From Eubacterium maltosivorans (GTDB lineage Bacteria > Bacillota > Clostridia > Eubacteriales > Eubacteriaceae), in contig NZ_CP029487.1 in the NCBI RefSeq assembly GCF_002441855.2, forward strand, positions 248,001 through 312,000: 64,000 nt of DNA, in the 5' to 3' direction. Under the pieces are notes generated by a model. The model ran no database searches. It was not told where the DNA came from and saw nothing but the letters and a program-made list of their open reading frames with translations. Positions 8,064 to 16,545 of the stretch are shown one piece after another (within the stretch, counting starts at the first letter, position 1; each line of letters opens with the position of its first letter). A program made the translations under genes and the position numbers.

Positions 8064-9551
8064 ATGTCTTTAATAAATGTATCAAACCTGACTTTTGGCT
8101 ACGATGGAAGCTACGATACGATTTTTGAAAAAGTATCCTTTCAACTTGACACCAACTGGAAGCTGGGCTTTACCGGGCGCAATGGTAAAGGAAAAACTAC
8201 TTTTTTAAAGCTTTTGATGGGCCAGTATGAATACAGCGGTACTATTGCCGCTTCGGTTGATTTTTCTTATTTTCCCTTTAAGGTTGGGCAGAGCACGCGC
8301 AATACCATCGACGTGGTAGACTCACTGAGTGGGAATTATGAATTCTGGGAACTTCAGAGGGAGCTTTCCATGCTGGAGGTGGACTATGATGTCCTGTACC
8401 GTCCCTTCAGCACATTAAGCCAGGGAGAGCAGACCAAGGTGCTGCTGGCGGTTCTCTTTATGAGGGAAAACCAGTTTCTGCTCATTGATGAGCCCACCAA
8501 CCATCTGGATATGGCATCCAGGGAGCTGGTTGGACAGTATCTGAACACCAAGCACGGGTTTATTCTGGTCTCGCACGACCGTTATTTTTTAGATCAGTGT
8601 GTGGACCATATTCTTTCCATTAACAATACGAACATTGAGGTGCAGCGTGGAAACTACTCCTCATGGGTGGAAAATAAGGAGCGCCAGGATCAGTATGAGA
8701 TGAGCGAAAATGAAAAGTTAAAAAAAGAAATAAAGAAAATGACCACGGCAGCCAGACGGACCGCCGGATGGTCGGACGCTGTGGAGAACACAAAGAAAGG
8801 CGCAAGCCGTAAACTGGTGGCAGGTCTGAAGCCAGACCGTGGCTACGTTGGCCATAAGGCCGCTAAAATGATGAAGCGCTCGAAAGTGACAGAGGCCAGA
8901 AAGGAGAAAGCCATCGCGGAAAAGTCAAAGCTGCTGAAAAACATTGACTGGGCCGATGAGCTTGCCATCAAAACCCTGAGCTATCCTAAAAACAGGCTGG
9001 TCGAGGCCAGAGGGCTGTCCGTCACCTATGATGGAACAGCGGTTTTTGAGAATGTCAGCTTTGATGTAAACCGGGGCGACCGGGTGGCCCTGTGCGGTAA
9101 AAACGGATGTGGAAAATCCAGTATTCTGAAAGCAGTTCTGGGCGAAAAAATCCCCCACAATGGTGAACTCATTGTCGGAACCCACCTCAAATATTCCTAT
9201 GTTTCTCAGGACACCTCCTTTCTGGCCGGTAGCCTGAGAACCTATATCCGTGAAAACGGTCTTAACGAGAGCCTGTTTAAGGCCATTCTCAGAAAGCTGG
9301 GCTTTTCCAGAGAGCAGTTTGACAAAGGCCTTGAGGCCTACAGCAGCGGGCAGAAAAAGAAGGTGCTGCTGGCAGCAAGCCTGTGCAAACCGGCCCATCT
9401 CCATATCTGGGACGAGCCGTTAAACTTCATTGACGTGCTGTCCCGCATACAGATCGAGCATTTGATCTGCCGTTATGAGCCGACAATGCTTTTTGTGGAG
9501 CATGATCGCATGTTTATGGAAAATGTGGCGACAAAGGTGGTGGCACTGTAA
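8064..9551 (+). CDS. ABC-F ribosomal protection protein, Lsa/CplR-like
   Basis: This 495-residue protein has two ABC domains and no membrane segments, the ABC-F architecture. Domain 1 has GRNGKGKTT, LSQGEQTKV and LLIDEPTNHLD; domain 2 has GKNGCGKSS, YSSGQKKKVL and IWDEPLNFIDVLSR. The last motif is characteristic of Lsa-type proteins, which remove lincosamides, pleuromutilins and streptogramin A from the ribosome. A charged linker near residues 210-300 matches the antibiotic-resistance domain. The frame reaches back to a GTG at 8037, but AGGAGG is placed for the ATG at 8064. Control by the upstream attenuator fits drug induction. Resistance itself is inferred from family membership. Confidence 0.9.
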   Translation: MSLINVSNLTFGYDGSYDTIFEKVSFQLDTNWKLGFTGRNGKGKTTFLKLLMGQYEYSGTIAASVDFSYFPFKVGQSTRNTIDVVDSLSGNYEFWELQRELSMLEVDYDVLYRPFSTLSQGEQTKVLLAVLFMRENQFLLIDEPTNHLDMASRELVGQYLNTKHGFILVSHDRYFLDQCVDHILSINNTNIEVQRGNYSSWVENKERQDQYEMSENEKLKKEIKKMTTAARRTAGWSDAVENTKKGASRKLVAGLKPDRGYVGHKAAKMMKRSKVTEARKEKAIAEKSKLLKNIDWADELAIKTLSYPKNRLVEARGLSVTYDGTAVFENVSFDVNRGDRVALCGKNGCGKSSILKAVLGEKIPHNGELIVGTHLKYSYVSQDTSFLAGSLRTYIRENGLNESLFKAILRKLGFSREQFDKGLEAYSSGQKKKVLLAASLCKPAHLHIWDEPLNFIDVLSRIQIEHLICRYEPTMLFVEHDRMFMENVATKVVAL

Positions 9552-9618
9552 TCTGCCTTAAAAATATTTAAGAATTCAGAATGAAATCGTAACCTCAAAA
9601 TATTTTAATATAAAACTA

Positions 9619-9647
9619 TTTACAATTGGAAACATTTCGGATATACT
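9619..9647 (+). promoter_or_regulatory. Promoter of the fatty acid synthesis operon
   Basis: TTTACA (9619-9624), a 17-bp spacer and TATACT (9642-9647) lie 35 bases upstream of acpP. No FapR- or FabT-like palindrome is evident to me around it. Confidence 0.7.
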
Positions 9648-9682
9648 TTTAACCTGTAAGTAATTTTAAGGAGGACGTAATT

Positions 9683-9904
9683 GTGTTAGAACAGGTTAAA
9701 GAAATTATTGTAGAAGCGATCAATGTAGATGAGGACTTAATCGTGCCTGAAGCAAAACTGCAGGAAGACCTCGGCATTGACTCTTTATCTGCCGTAGAAC
9801 TGGCCATGGAACTTGAAAACGCATTTGATATCCGTATCGAAGACGACGCATTGGCAAATTTAAAAACGGTTCAGGATATCCTGAACATCGTTGAAAATAA
9901 ATAA
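9683..9904 (+). CDS. acpP: Acyl carrier protein
   Basis: This 73-residue acidic four-helix protein carries growing acyl chains on phosphopantetheine. The attachment serine is S34 in the GIDSLSAVEL motif. Translation starts at GTG, supported by AAGGAGG upstream. It is the first gene of the acc/fab operon, and a strong hairpin without a T-run lies between it and accB. That hairpin could raise the level of the short acpP segment relative to the rest, which the pathway needs because ACP is used in large excess. Confidence 0.95.
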   Translation: MLEQVKEIIVEAINVDEDLIVPEAKLQEDLGIDSLSAVELAMELENAFDIRIEDDALANLKTVQDILNIVENK

Positions 9905-9907
9905 GGA

Positions 9908-9929
9908 GCCGGGGAGCAAGCTCCCCGGC
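9908..9929 (+). other. Intercistronic GC-rich hairpin between acpP and accB
   Basis: A perfect 10-bp stem with a two-base loop (9908-9917 with 9920-9929) begins 4 bases after the acpP stop. It has no following T-run, so it is more likely an mRNA 3'-end stabiliser or processing signal than a terminator. Confidence 0.7.
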
Positions 9930-9949
9930 ACCCACAGGCAGGTAAACGG

Positions 9950-10399
9950 ATGAACATTAACGAACTTGAAAAAATAGTCCAGATCTTTGACAGCTCTGCC
10001 CTTTCAAAAATGGAGCTGCAGAGCGGGGACGTTACCATAAAATTAGAAAAAGGAACAGAGTGTGCCGCGGCGTCTGCTGCGCTGGCTGTCAAGGAGCCAG
10101 TGGCCGCGGCTGCGGTGCCTGAAGCCAGTGTGGATGAGGCTGGCGAGGAGGCCAAGGGACATTGGGTAAAATCGCCGCTGGTTGGCACCTTTTACCGCTC
10201 CAACATCAAGGACGGAGAACCGCTGGTAAAGGTAGGGGATACCGTCAGGAAGGGAGACCTTCTGTGCATTATTGAGGCCATGAAGATGATGAATGAAATC
10301 CGCAGCGACCGCGACGGCGTCATTACAGCCATCAACGTTGAAAATGAAACCATGGTGGAATATGACGAAAAAATCATTTGTATTGGAGAGGCCCAATGA
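9950..10399 (+). CDS. accB: Biotin carboxyl carrier protein of acetyl-CoA carboxylase
   Basis: This is a 149-residue protein with a short N-terminal region, an Ala/Pro/Glu-rich linker (about residues 40-65) and a C-terminal biotinyl domain. Biotin is attached to K112 in EAMKMMNEI. It shuttles the carboxyl group from AccC to AccA/AccD in malonyl-CoA synthesis. Only a weak AGG-type ribosome site precedes the ATG. Its stop overlaps the accC start (ATGA), so the two are translationally coupled. Confidence 0.95.
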   Translation: MNINELEKIVQIFDSSALSKMELQSGDVTIKLEKGTECAAASAALAVKEPVAAAAVPEASVDEAGEEAKGHWVKSPLVGTFYRSNIKDGEPLVKVGDTVRKGDLLCIIEAMKMMNEIRSDRDGVITAINVENETMVEYDEKIICIGEAQ

Positions 10400-11760
10400 T
10401 TGAACGTATTTTAATCGCTAACCGCGGAGAGATTGCCGTCCGTATTATCCGGACCTGCAAGGAAATGGGCATCGAAACAGTGGCGATTTATTCGACAGCA
10501 GACAAGGACGCGCTCCATGTGCAGTACGCTACCAAGGCGGTGTGCATCGGCGGCCCGAGATCTGATGAAAGCTATCTGAATATGCAGCGTATTTTAAGCG
10601 CCGCCTGTCTCACCGGCTGCGATGCGATCCATCCGGGTTTTGGGTTTCTATCTGAAAATCCAGCCTTTGCGCGTCTGGTTGAACAATGCGGGCTTATTTT
10701 TATTGGCCCGGACGCCGATGTCATCGAGATGATGGGCAACAAGGCAAGAGCTAAGGAGACCATGATCGAGGCAGGGGTGCCTGTTATTCCCGGTTCCAGA
10801 GGTGTGGTAGAGCTGGACGAGGCCTTTCAGGTTGCCAGGGCCATTGGGTTTCCTGTGCTCATTAAAGCCAGAAGCGGCGGCGGCGGACGCGGTATGCGCG
10901 TCGCGGAAGCTGAGGAAGATTTTATTGATGCCTACACCACCGCCAGGGCAGAGGCGAGGACCGCCTTTGGCGACGACGGTGTTTATGTTGAGAAAGTCGT
11001 GCAGAGTGCCAAGCATATCGAGGTACAGCTTCTGGCCGACCATTACGGCAATGTCCTGCATCTTTTTGAGCGGGACTGCTCGCTGCAGCGCCGCAACCAG
11101 AAAATTGTTGAGGAAGCACCCTGCTGCTGTCTTCCAGAAAAGATACGGGAGGCTATGACCGCCGATGCGGTCAAGGCCAGCCGGTACGTGGGCTACAACA
11201 GCGTTGGAACCATTGAATTTCTGTGGGACGGCGCAGAGCGTTATTACTTTATGGAAATGAACACCCGCATACAGGTTGAGCACACCATCAGCGAAATGAT
11301 CACAGGTATCGACCTGATCAAGCAGCAGATCCGCATTGCGGATAAGAAGAAGTGTAACCTGAAGCAGGAGGATATCCGCTGTCTGGGCCACGCCATCGAA
11401 TGCCGGATCAACGCCGAGGATGTGAGCGCCGATTTTGCCCCAAGACCAGGACATATCAGCTTTCTGAACCTTCCGGGAGGCAGGGGGGTGCGCGTGGATA
11501 CAGCCATCTACAACGGCTATGACATCCCGCCCTATTACGATTCCATGATTTTAAAGTGCATCACAAACGGTGAATCCCGTCTGGAGGCCATTAAAAAAAT
11601 GCGGATCGCTCTGGAGGAACTGATCGTTGAAGGTGTTCCCAACAATGTGGAATTTTTATATGTGCTGATGCATGAGCCGGAATTTATCAAGGGTCGCTTT
11701 GACACCGGCTATGTCGATACCTTTGTACAGGAGCTGAAGGATAATGGAACAATCGTTTAA
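10396..11760 (+). CDS. accC: Biotin carboxylase subunit of acetyl-CoA carboxylase
   Basis: This 454-residue ATP-grasp enzyme carboxylates biotin on AccB with bicarbonate. Visible marks are the N-terminal ILIANRGEIAVRI, the ATP-binding KARSGGGGRGMR loop, HIEVQLLAD, and the MNTRIQVEHTISE active-site segment. The frame extends to a TTG at 10378, but the ATG at 10396 overlaps the accB stop and gives the canonical N-terminus MIERILIANRGE. Length is normal for the family. It overlaps accD by 17 bases. Confidence 0.96.
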   Translation: MIERILIANRGEIAVRIIRTCKEMGIETVAIYSTADKDALHVQYATKAVCIGGPRSDESYLNMQRILSAACLTGCDAIHPGFGFLSENPAFARLVEQCGLIFIGPDADVIEMMGNKARAKETMIEAGVPVIPGSRGVVELDEAFQVARAIGFPVLIKARSGGGGRGMRVAEAEEDFIDAYTTARAEARTAFGDDGVYVEKVVQSAKHIEVQLLADHYGNVLHLFERDCSLQRRNQKIVEEAPCCCLPEKIREAMTADAVKASRYVGYNSVGTIEFLWDGAERYYFMEMNTRIQVEHTISEMITGIDLIKQQIRIADKKKCNLKQEDIRCLGHAIECRINAEDVSADFAPRPGHISFLNLPGGRGVRVDTAIYNGYDIPPYYDSMILKCITNGESRLEAIKKMRIALEELIVEGVPNNVEFLYVLMHEPEFIKGRFDTGYVDTFVQELKDNGTIV

Positions 11761-12613
11761 GGAAAGAAAAAACAAGCTGACACTGTTCAAGACACTGCGC
11801 CACGCCATCAAAGACAAGCAGGGACGTGACATACCGGACAACGTGTTTATTACCTGCCCGAAGTGCAAAGCAAGCACCCCCTCAGAATCGCTGATGCACG
11901 ACCTGTATGTCTGTCCCGAATGCGGCTACCACTACAAGCTCAGCGCCAGAGAAAGAGTGCGCCAGGTCTGTGACAAAGGGAGCTTTTCAACTATTGATAA
12001 AAATCTGGTCAACCCAGATACCGACGCTTTTCCAGGCTATACAGAAAAAATTGATTCCTGCCAGCGCCAGACGGGTATGTCCGAAGCGGTGCTGACCGGC
12101 ATTGGAAAAATCGGGGGCAGAAAAACAGCTGTAGCTGTAATGGACAGCCGCTTTATGATGGCCAGCATGGGCAGCGCCGTGGGTGAGCGGATCACGCGCT
12201 TGATCGAGCTGGCCACCAAAAAGAGGCTGCCCCTTGTGATCTTCTGCGCCTCTGGCGGCGCGAGGATGCAGGAGGGAATCATCTCCCTTATGCAGATGGT
12301 TAAAACCAGCGCCGCCCTTGAGCGATTTGCGGAAGCCGGCGGTTTTTACCTGAGTGTTCTGACCAATCCGACCACCGGAGGCGTCAGCGCCAGCTTTGCG
12401 ACGCTCGGGGATATTCTCATCGCTGAGCCGGATAGCCTTATCGGCTTTGCTGGCAAGCGTGTGATTGAGAATACCATCAAGGAAAAGCTTCCAGAGAATT
12501 TCCAGAAGGCAGAGTTTTTACTGGAAAAGGGCGCCATTGACGCCATTGTGCATCGCAGCCAGATGAAATCAACCATCGAAAAGCTGCTGGACTTACATGA
12601 GAGGAGAGGCTGA
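11744..12613 (+). CDS. accD: Acetyl-CoA carboxylase carboxyltransferase, beta subunit
   Basis: This 289-residue crotonase-fold subunit has the N-terminal zinc ribbon expected of AccD: CPKC near residue 38 and CPEC about 15 residues later. The carboxyltransferase core shows CASGGARMQEG and TNPTTGGVSASFA, the acyl-CoA/biotin site region. With AccA it transfers the carboxyl group from biotin to acetyl-CoA. Its start lies inside the end of accC and its stop overlaps the accA start (TGATG), so all four acc genes are coupled. Confidence 0.95.
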   Translation: MEQSFKERKNKLTLFKTLRHAIKDKQGRDIPDNVFITCPKCKASTPSESLMHDLYVCPECGYHYKLSARERVRQVCDKGSFSTIDKNLVNPDTDAFPGYTEKIDSCQRQTGMSEAVLTGIGKIGGRKTAVAVMDSRFMMASMGSAVGERITRLIELATKKRLPLVIFCASGGARMQEGIISLMQMVKTSAALERFAEAGGFYLSVLTNPTTGGVSASFATLGDILIAEPDSLIGFAGKRVIENTIKEKLPENFQKAEFLLEKGAIDAIVHRSQMKSTIEKLLDLHERRG

Positions 12614-13419
12614 TGACAGAGGAAAAACAACAACTGACTGCATGGGATAAGGTGATGATGGCCAGACGGCCGGAACGCACCCGCGCTCAGGCCTATGTAG
12701 ACGCGCTGTTTGACGGCTTTATGGAGCTGCACGGCGACCGGCTGTATGGCGACGATCAGGCTCTTCTGGCGGGCGTCGGCTTTTTTCATGGCCAGCCAGT
12801 TACCATTCTGGCTCAGAATAAAGGAACCAACCTTCAGGAAAACCTTGACCGCAACTTTGGAATGATGAACCCGGAGGGATACCGAAAGGCGCTGCGGCTT
12901 GCGCGGCAGGCGGAAAAATTTAAACGGCCGGTCATCACCTTTGTGGACACCTCGGGTGCTTATCCAGGCAGAGGAGCAGAGGAGCGGGGACAGGCCTCGG
13001 CCATTGCCGAATGCCTTAAGGTTTTTTCGGACCTCAGGGTGCCGGTGCTGTGCCTGGTTATCGGTGAGGGCGGCAGCGGCGGCGCTTTAGCCCTGAGTGT
13101 GGCAGACCGGATTTATATGATGGAGCATGCGGTATACTCGGTGCTGTCTCCTGAAGGTTTTGCGAGCATCCTTTGGAAGGACGATTCCCGCGTGCAGGAA
13201 GCGGCTGAAGTCATGGAGCTTACCGCCCAGGATCTGCACCGCAAGGGCATCGTAGATGAAATCATCAGTGAACCGGCAGATGGTGTGGAGCAGTGCGTGG
13301 ATTTCGTCATCTCACAGATGGACGCCCTGATTGAGCGTGACCTCAAGGCGTTGGGGCGGAAAAAGACAATGGAGCTGACAGCAGAACGCTATGAAAAGTT
13401 CCGGAAAATAGGAGCTTAG
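12613..13419 (+). CDS. accA: Acetyl-CoA carboxylase carboxyltransferase, alpha subunit
   Basis: This 268-residue partner of AccD has the ARRPERTRAQAYVDAL start region, FVDTSGAYPGRGAEERGQ and GEGGSGGALALSVADR, which are typical AccA signatures. It is shorter than the enterobacterial protein because the N-terminal extension is reduced, as in many Firmicutes. It shares the A of its start codon with the accD stop. fabH begins 3 bases after its stop. Confidence 0.95.
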   Translation: MTEEKQQLTAWDKVMMARRPERTRAQAYVDALFDGFMELHGDRLYGDDQALLAGVGFFHGQPVTILAQNKGTNLQENLDRNFGMMNPEGYRKALRLARQAEKFKRPVITFVDTSGAYPGRGAEERGQASAIAECLKVFSDLRVPVLCLVIGEGGSGGALALSVADRIYMMEHAVYSVLSPEGFASILWKDDSRVQEAAEVMELTAQDLHRKGIVDEIISEPADGVEQCVDFVISQMDALIERDLKALGRKKTMELTAERYEKFRKIGA

Positions 13420-13421
13420 TA

Positions 13422-14360
13422 ATGGGAATACAAATATTATCAAGTGCTTTTTCCGTACCGGAAAATTGCGTGACCAATGTTGATCTGGCTAAAAAAATTG
13501 ATACCAGTGATGAGTGGATCAGGAGCCGTACCGGAATCGGCGCGCGTTTTATCGCAGAACATGAAACAACCTCAGACCTGGGATGTGCGGCGGCTGCCAA
13601 AGCCATTGAGCGTTCCGGGCTGAAGCCGGAGGACATCGACTGCATTGTCACCGCGACCTTTACGCCGGAAAATTTCACGCCTTCCTGTGCCTGCCTGATT
13701 CAGGAAAAACTTGGAATAAGAGAGCTGCCCGTTATGGCCTTTGATGTCAACGCCGCCTGTTCCGGTTATCTCTATGCCATGAATGTCGCTTCAGCCCTGC
13801 TGGAAACAGGACAGGTAAACCATGCCTGTGTGGTGGGAACTGAGGTGATCTCCAACGTGCTGGATTGGGAGGACCGGAGCACCTGCGTGCTTTTCGGAGA
13901 TGGCGCCGGGGCTATGGTGTTAAAGGCGGACCCAGCTAGGCAGTCCTGTTTTTACGCAGCGGCCAGAGGGGATTCCTCAGGGGCGCTGGAGACAAAATCG
14001 CTGCCAGTGCATATGCCGGTAACCATGGATGGCAATGCGGTTTTTCGCTTTGCAACAAAAGCCATGTCGGAGGCAGTGGACAGGGCCCTGGAAAAATCCG
14101 GCCTTACCATCGCCGACATTGACTGGATCATCCCGCACCAGGCCAACATCCGCATCATTGACTATGTGGCGAAAAAGGCCGGAATCGACCGGAGCAAGGT
14201 TTATGTCAACATTGACCGTTACGGCAACACTTCCTCTGCCAGCATTCCCATCGCCTACGCGGAGATGAATGAAAAGGGTCTGCTGAAGCCCGGCATGAAG
14301 GTGATCATGGCTGGCTTTGGCGCAGGCTTTACCTGGGCTGGAGCTTTAATTGAAATTTAA
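13422..14360 (+). CDS. fabH: Beta-ketoacyl-ACP synthase III
   Basis: This 312-residue thiolase-fold enzyme condenses a primer acyl-CoA with malonyl-ACP to start each chain. The Cys-His-Asn triad is visible: C113 in NAACSGYL, His in IIPHQAN and Asn in DRYGNTSSAS. A GGAG site lies just upstream within the accA end. The next gene, fabK, is separated by about 160 bases holding a dispersed repeat, the only sizeable gap in the operon. Confidence 0.95.
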   Translation: MGIQILSSAFSVPENCVTNVDLAKKIDTSDEWIRSRTGIGARFIAEHETTSDLGCAAAAKAIERSGLKPEDIDCIVTATFTPENFTPSCACLIQEKLGIRELPVMAFDVNAACSGYLYAMNVASALLETGQVNHACVVGTEVISNVLDWEDRSTCVLFGDGAGAMVLKADPARQSCFYAAARGDSSGALETKSLPVHMPVTMDGNAVFRFATKAMSEAVDRALEKSGLTIADIDWIIPHQANIRIIDYVAKKAGIDRSKVYVNIDRYGNTSSASIPIAYAEMNEKGLLKPGMKVIMAGFGAGFTWAGALIEI

Positions 14361-14363
14361 ATG

Positions 14364-14484
14364 TAGAATTGAGAATTGAGAATTGAGAATGATGGTACAA
14401 ATATGCAAAGCAGATTTGAATATAATCAAATCGGCCAACCGATTTGTTCCTGAATTTTCCATTTTCCATTCTCCATTCTCCATT
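14364..14484. repeat. Dispersed palindromic repeat flanked by short tandem repeats, copy 1
   Basis: The fabH-fabK gap holds three near-identical GAATTGA units at the left, a 7-bp hairpin AAATCGG (14428-14434)/CCGATTT (14439-14445), and at the right tandem TTCCATT/CTCCATT units. Related elements occur at 43998-44184 and 53838-53977. It sits inside the fab transcript and has no T-run. Confidence 0.65.
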
Positions 14485-14519
14485 GTTATATCTTATATGA
14501 AGTAACAAGGAGTATAAAA

Positions 14520-15476
14520 TTGATCAATCAACTACTAAATATAAAATATCCCATTATCCAGGGCGCAATGGCGAATATCGCCACCCCGGAATTTGCGGCA
14601 GTGGCCTCAAATGCCGGCTGTCTTGGCATCATCGCGAGCGGTTCCATGACGGGTGAGGAAACGCGCGCGGCAGTCCGCCGCTGCCGTGAGCTGACCGACA
14701 AGCCCTTTGGCGTCAATGTCATGCTGATGAACCCCTGTTCCGATGATATCATGGCGGTTTTAATCGAGGAAAAGGTTGCGGCGGTAACCACCGGTGCAGG
14801 CAATCCGGGCAAATATCTGGACGCGCTGAAAGAGGCTGGTGTTAAAGTTTTTCCAGTGGTGGCAAGTGTTGCACTGGCCAAGCGGCTGGCACAGAACGGA
14901 GCGGACGCCATCATTGCTGAAGGAACCGAATCCGGCGGACATATCGGTGATATTACCACTATGTCCCTCGTCCCGCAGGTAGCCGCAGCAGTGGATGTCC
15001 CTGTGATCGCAGCCGGTGGCATCGCTTCCGGCAGACAGCTGAACGCTGCCCTCTGCCTGGGCGCAGAGGGGGTTCAGATTGGAACCTGCCTGCTTTTGGC
15101 TGAGGAATGCCCGATCCACGAAAACTATAAAAAAGCAGTGATCAAGGCAAAGGACCGCGATACGGTTGTGACTGGCAGAAGCCTGAACGCACCGGTTCGT
15201 GTTCTGAAAAATGCCATGACCACAGAGTACCTGAAAATCGAGCGTGAAGGGATTGAGCGGGAAGAAATGGAGCGCCTGACGCTGGGCTCCCTGAGAAAAG
15301 CGGTCGTGGAAGGCGATGTGAAAAACGGCTCCCTGATGATGGGCCAGGTTGCAGCCATGTGTAAAGAGGTTAAGCCCTTTTCACAGATCATCGACACGCT
15401 TTTGGGAGAAGCGGCAGAGGAAAAGAAAGTCTTTGAGAAAAGAAGCCAGGAACTGATCTATGATACAGAGTGTTAA
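14520..15476 (+). CDS. fabK: Enoyl-ACP reductase II (flavoprotein)
   Basis: This 318-residue FMN-dependent TIM-barrel enzyme reduces the trans-2 double bond at the end of each elongation round. It shows IIQGAMANIATPEFAAV at the N-terminus, ESGGHIGD with the conserved His (H141), and VIAAGGIASGRQ for FMN phosphate binding. Translation starts at TTG, with AAGGAG seven bases upstream. No fabI-type reductase is present in the operon, so this is probably the enoyl reductase, and triclosan tolerance would be expected as for other FabK users. It overlaps the next gene by 17 bases. Confidence 0.93.
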   Translation: MINQLLNIKYPIIQGAMANIATPEFAAVASNAGCLGIIASGSMTGEETRAAVRRCRELTDKPFGVNVMLMNPCSDDIMAVLIEEKVAAVTTGAGNPGKYLDALKEAGVKVFPVVASVALAKRLAQNGADAIIAEGTESGGHIGDITTMSLVPQVAAAVDVPVIAAGGIASGRQLNAALCLGAEGVQIGTCLLLAEECPIHENYKKAVIKAKDRDTVVTGRSLNAPVRVLKNAMTTEYLKIEREGIEREEMERLTLGSLRKAVVEGDVKNGSLMMGQVAAMCKEVKPFSQIIDTLLGEAAEEKKVFEKRSQELIYDTEC

Positions 15477-16545
15477 GATTAAAGATAAGCTTCTTGAAAT
15501 CCCGATTATTCAGGGTGGTATGGGCGTTGGCGTTTCGCTTGCGAATCTGGCGGGCAATGTGATGAAAAACGGCGGCATGGGTGTTTTGTCCATGGCTCAT
15601 CCGGGCTATCGGGAACCGGACTTTTTAGGAAACAATCTGGCCGCCAATATCCGTGGCTTTGCAGGAGAGGTAAAAAAGGCGCGTGAGATCGCGGACGGCA
15701 GAGGGCTTTTAGGCGTTAATATCATGGCAGCCCTCAAAAACTTTGAGACCTATGTGCGGGCTGCGGTAGACGCCGCAGTGGACGCCATCATCGTTGGGGC
15801 CGGGCTGCCTCTGGAGCTTCCTAAATATGTGGAGGATGACAGCATCGCCATTGCGCCTATCGTGTCCAGCGGCCGGGCTGCCAGACTCATTTTAAAAGCC
15901 TGGGACAAGCACTACGGGCGTACCGCTGATTTTATTGTCATTGAAGGGCCCCTGGCAGGCGGGCATCTTGGATTTAAGGAAGCCGACCTGCTTGAGGGCA
16001 AATGCCAGCCCCTCGAGCAGATTCTCGCGGATGTTAATCGGGAAACCGCCGCCTTTGAAGAAAAGTTCGGCCGGAAAATCCCTGTGTTTGCAGCAGGCGG
16101 TGTTTACGACGGAGCGAATATTGCCCGTTTTCTGAAGCTTGGTGCAGACGGGGTTCAGATGGCGACCCGGTTTATTGGTACCTATGAATGCGACGGCGTC
16201 GACGCCTATAAGGCCGTACTGTTGAACGCAGAAGAAGAGGATATCGAGATTGTCAAAAGCCCAGTCGGCTTTCCGGGGAGGGCTGTAAAGACAGCTTTGA
16301 TTGAGCGGCTGTCCCGAGAGGGGCGCATTCCGCCAGTCAAATGTGTGGATTGCCTGAAGCCCTGCGATCCGGCCAGGGCGCCCTATTGCATTCAGCGCGC
16401 CCTGGTATCCGCCGTCTCCGGCGATACAAACAATGGCCTGTTCTTCTGCGGGACTAACGCGTATCGTATGAAGGTGCTGACCAGCGTCCGGGAGATCATG
16501 GAAAGCTGTATGAATGAAGCCAACGCATTAATGGAGGAAAGATGA
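15460..16545 (+). CDS. NMO/2-nitropropane dioxygenase-family flavoprotein with C-terminal Cys cluster, FabX-like
   Basis: This 361-residue protein is related to FabK (IPIIQGGMGVGVSLA, GPLAGGHLGF with H169, VFAAGGVYDG) but has an extra C-terminal region with C295, C298, C302 and C310, a plausible Fe-S site. It lies between fabK and fabD, overlapping both. Helicobacter pylori FabX, an NMO-family flavoprotein with a [4Fe-4S] cluster, dehydrogenates and isomerises decanoyl-ACP so that unsaturated fatty acids can be made without FabA. The cysteine pattern, the length and the operon position suggest the same job here; no fabA, fabB or fabM is in the operon. The usual automatic label would be nitronate monooxygenase, which the context does not support. 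Confidence 0.75.
   Translation: MIQSVKIKDKLLEIPIIQGGMGVGVSLANLAGNVMKNGGMGVLSMAHPGYREPDFLGNNLAANIRGFAGEVKKAREIADGRGLLGVNIMAALKNFETYVRAAVDAAVDAIIVGAGLPLELPKYVEDDSIAIAPIVSSGRAARLILKAWDKHYGRTADFIVIEGPLAGGHLGFKEADLLEGKCQPLEQILADVNRETAAFEEKFGRKIPVFAAGGVYDGANIARFLKLGADGVQMATRFIGTYECDGVDAYKAVLLNAEEEDIEIVKSPVGFPGRAVKTALIERLSREGRIPPVKCVDCLKPCDPARAPYCIQRALVSAVSGDTNNGLFFCGTNAYRMKVLTSVREIMESCMNEANALMEER

Noticed and set aside
14520-16545. Reading the two FabK-like genes as a simple tandem duplication
   Set aside because: They differ in length, in the C-terminal cysteine region and in many core positions, so they belong to different subfamilies.
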